This document shows positions 4,400 to 5,516 of a stretch of DNA of 5,516 bases, piece after piece. The translations under genes were made by a program, and so were the position numbers. The notes beneath the pieces were generated by a model that was given only the letters and a program-made list of their open reading frames with translations, did not search any database and was not told where the DNA came from. This DNA is from Deferribacteraceae bacterium (GTDB lineage: Bacteria > Chrysiogenota > Deferribacteres > Deferribacterales > JAISNW01), in NCBI GenBank assembly GCA_031285415.1, contig JAITWF010000076.1:1-5516 (forward strand). Direction: 5' to 3'. How positions within the stretch are numbered: position 1 is the first letter of the stretch; each line of letters opens with the position of its first letter.

Positions 4400-5516
4400 T
4401 ACTGCTCCGACCGTGTGACGGATAGTAGCTCTTCTGGGGTGGTAAGCCCCTTACTGATAATCTCTACGCCATGCTCAAACATCGTGACGTATCCGTGTTT
4501 GCGAGCCTCCTCCCTAATTTCAAAGGCGGAGGCACTTCTATTGACAAGTCGTCTGATATCGTCGTTGATAGAGAGCATTTCAAAGATGCCGATACGCCCT
4601 CTATATCCAGTCTGGAAGCAGTTTTCGCAGCCGCTCCCCTTTATATAGCTAGGCAAGTCGAAGCCAGCTTCGTTAAATATTTTGCGAATAGTAGGGTCTG
4701 TCTGCACCTCTGTGCGGCACTGTGGGCAAACTTTGCGCACAAGCCTCTGTCCGATAACGAGTAGTAGCGATGATGATATTAGAAATGGCTCTACATCCAT
4801 CTCGATAAGACGTGATACCGCTGTAGGTGCGTCGTTTGTGTGCAGAGTTGAAAGCACAAGGTGACCAGTCAAAGACGCCTGCACCGCCGCCTCTGCCGTA
4901 ACGGTATCACGAATCTCACCCACTAGGATTATATCGGGGTCTTGCCGCAGAAATGCACGTATAGCGTTCGCAAAGGTGATGTTCGCTGGTGGGTTTACCT
5001 GCACCTGCGTTATATTGTCGATATGATACTCGACCGGATCTTCGACGGTAACGACGTTCTTATTCTCACGATTCATCGCAAGGAGGGAGGCGTATAGAGT
5101 GGTGGTTTTGCCGCTTCCTGTAGGGCCTGTAACGAGTATAATGCCGTTTGGCCTATCGAGATACGGTTTATAAAGATCTAATAGATGCCCCTCCATGCCA
5201 ACCTGCGCCAGTGTGGCGAATTCGGTGGAGCGTTCCAAAATTCTTAATACGATCTTCTCGCCGTTCACCGACGGCATGCACGATACACGGATATCGATCG
5301 AGCGGTTCCCGATCTTTAAGTTGATCCTACCATCCTGTGTGCGTCTAGTTTCAGCAACATCGAGAGAGGCGATAACCTTGATACGAGCGACGATCGGCTC
5401 ATGTACACTTTTAGGGTATCGTTTATAGGTGGTAAGTCTGCCGTCTACACGTAGACGCACCAGAAAGGCGTTGTCTCGCCCCTCAAAGTGTATATCACTG
5501 GTGCCAGATCGGAAGA
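4399..5516 (-). CDS. gspE: Type II secretion system ATPase GspE, 5' end missing
   Basis: GspE is the cytoplasmic hexameric ATPase that powers T2SS pseudopilus assembly. The frame is open through the right edge, so the N-terminal domain that binds GspL, and the true start, lie outside. A GTG at 5460 is internal: family sequence continues upstream of it as SGTSDIHFE and then LVRLRVDGRL. Visible in order: Walker A GPTGSGKT (5127-5104), Asp box VVTVEDPVEY, Walker B LRQDPDIILVGEIRD, His box TGHLVLSTLHTNDA, and the zinc-binding tetracysteine CPQC ... CENC before GYRGRIGIFEML. All key residues are present. GspE-like wording (AVQASLTGHLVLSTLHTND, QRLVRKVCPQC) and a C-terminus ending TTPEELLSVT favour T2SS GspE over PilB. 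It is followed by gspF with a one-base overlap. The last 11 bases of the window (5506-5516) may be adapter, so the three outermost residues are doubtful. Confidence 0.94.
   Translation of the reverse strand, partial: FRSGTSDIHFEGRDNAFLVRLRVDGRLTTYKRYPKSVHEPIVARIKVIASLDVAETRRTQDGRINLKIGNRSIDIRVSCMPSVNGEKIVLRILERSTEFATLAQVGMEGHLLDLYKPYLDRPNGIILVTGPTGSGKTTTLYASLLAMNRENKNVVTVEDPVEYHIDNITQVQVNPPANITFANAIRAFLRQDPDIILVGEIRDTVTAEAAVQASLTGHLVLSTLHTNDAPTAVSRLIEMDVEPFLISSSLLLVIGQRLVRKVCPQCRTEVQTDPTIRKIFNEAGFDLPSYIKGSGCENCFQTGYRGRIGIFEMLSINDDIRRLVNRSASAFEIREEARKHGYVTMFEHGVEIISKGLTTPEELLSVTRSEQ
4405..4408 (-). promoter_or_regulatory. Shine-Dalgarno site of gspF inside the end of gspE
   Basis: GGAG on the minus strand lies five bases before the gspF ATG and within the last codons of gspE. 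Together with the one-base TAATG overlap this indicates translational coupling of the pair and fixes the gspF start. Confidence 0.7.

Noticed and set aside
4415..4864. Plus-strand open frames opposite gspE and gspF
   Set aside because: They lie fully within strongly conserved minus-strand genes, are Ser/Leu-rich shadows and overlap one another.
5458..5460. GTG as the start codon of the ATPase gene
   Set aside because: Conserved family sequence (GTSDIHFE) continues in frame upstream to the window edge and there is no ribosome site, so this codon is an internal valine.

Overview
The window looks like a piece of the chromosome of a motile, diderm (Gram-negative type) bacterium, probably a metagenomic contig. 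It carries a flagellin gene, a Sec-exported small protein, and two core genes of a type II secretion system (T2SS). Base composition looks moderate (roughly half G+C by eye, not computed), with frequent ATA, AGG and GAT codons. Nothing allows a confident placement below the domain level.

Layout: (1) Positions 2-97 hold the last 31 codons of an unidentified plus-strand gene. (2) Positions 110-2362 hold a very large flagellin (750 aa): conserved D0/D1 ends flank a central region of about 500 residues. It starts 12 bases after the upstream stop codon, so its promoter is inside or before the upstream gene. (3) Positions 2363-2637 have no gene. They contain a cluster of inverted repeats, apparently two copies of a palindromic element with ends GTCAYTGCGG...CCGCARTCCAG, followed by a bidirectional terminator shared by the two convergent genes. 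(4) Positions 2638-3066, minus strand, encode a small secreted Gly/Asn-rich protein. A good sigma-54 (-24/-12) promoter candidate precedes it, with a perfect palindrome about 96 bases upstream of the predicted transcription start, a position typical of an enhancer site. (5) Positions 3203-5516, minus strand, hold gspF and the 3' part of gspE, overlapping by one base.

How they work together: GspE is the cytoplasmic ATPase and GspF the inner-membrane platform that together drive pseudopilus assembly. The expected next gene, the major pseudopilin gspG, is absent downstream of gspF. The small Gly-rich protein lies there instead, under its own probable promoter. The flagellin is an independent unit facing the opposite way. 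No mobile element, CRISPR array, tRNA or rRNA is visible. The last 11 bases match the start of the common Illumina adapter, so the extreme right end may be a sequencing artefact.
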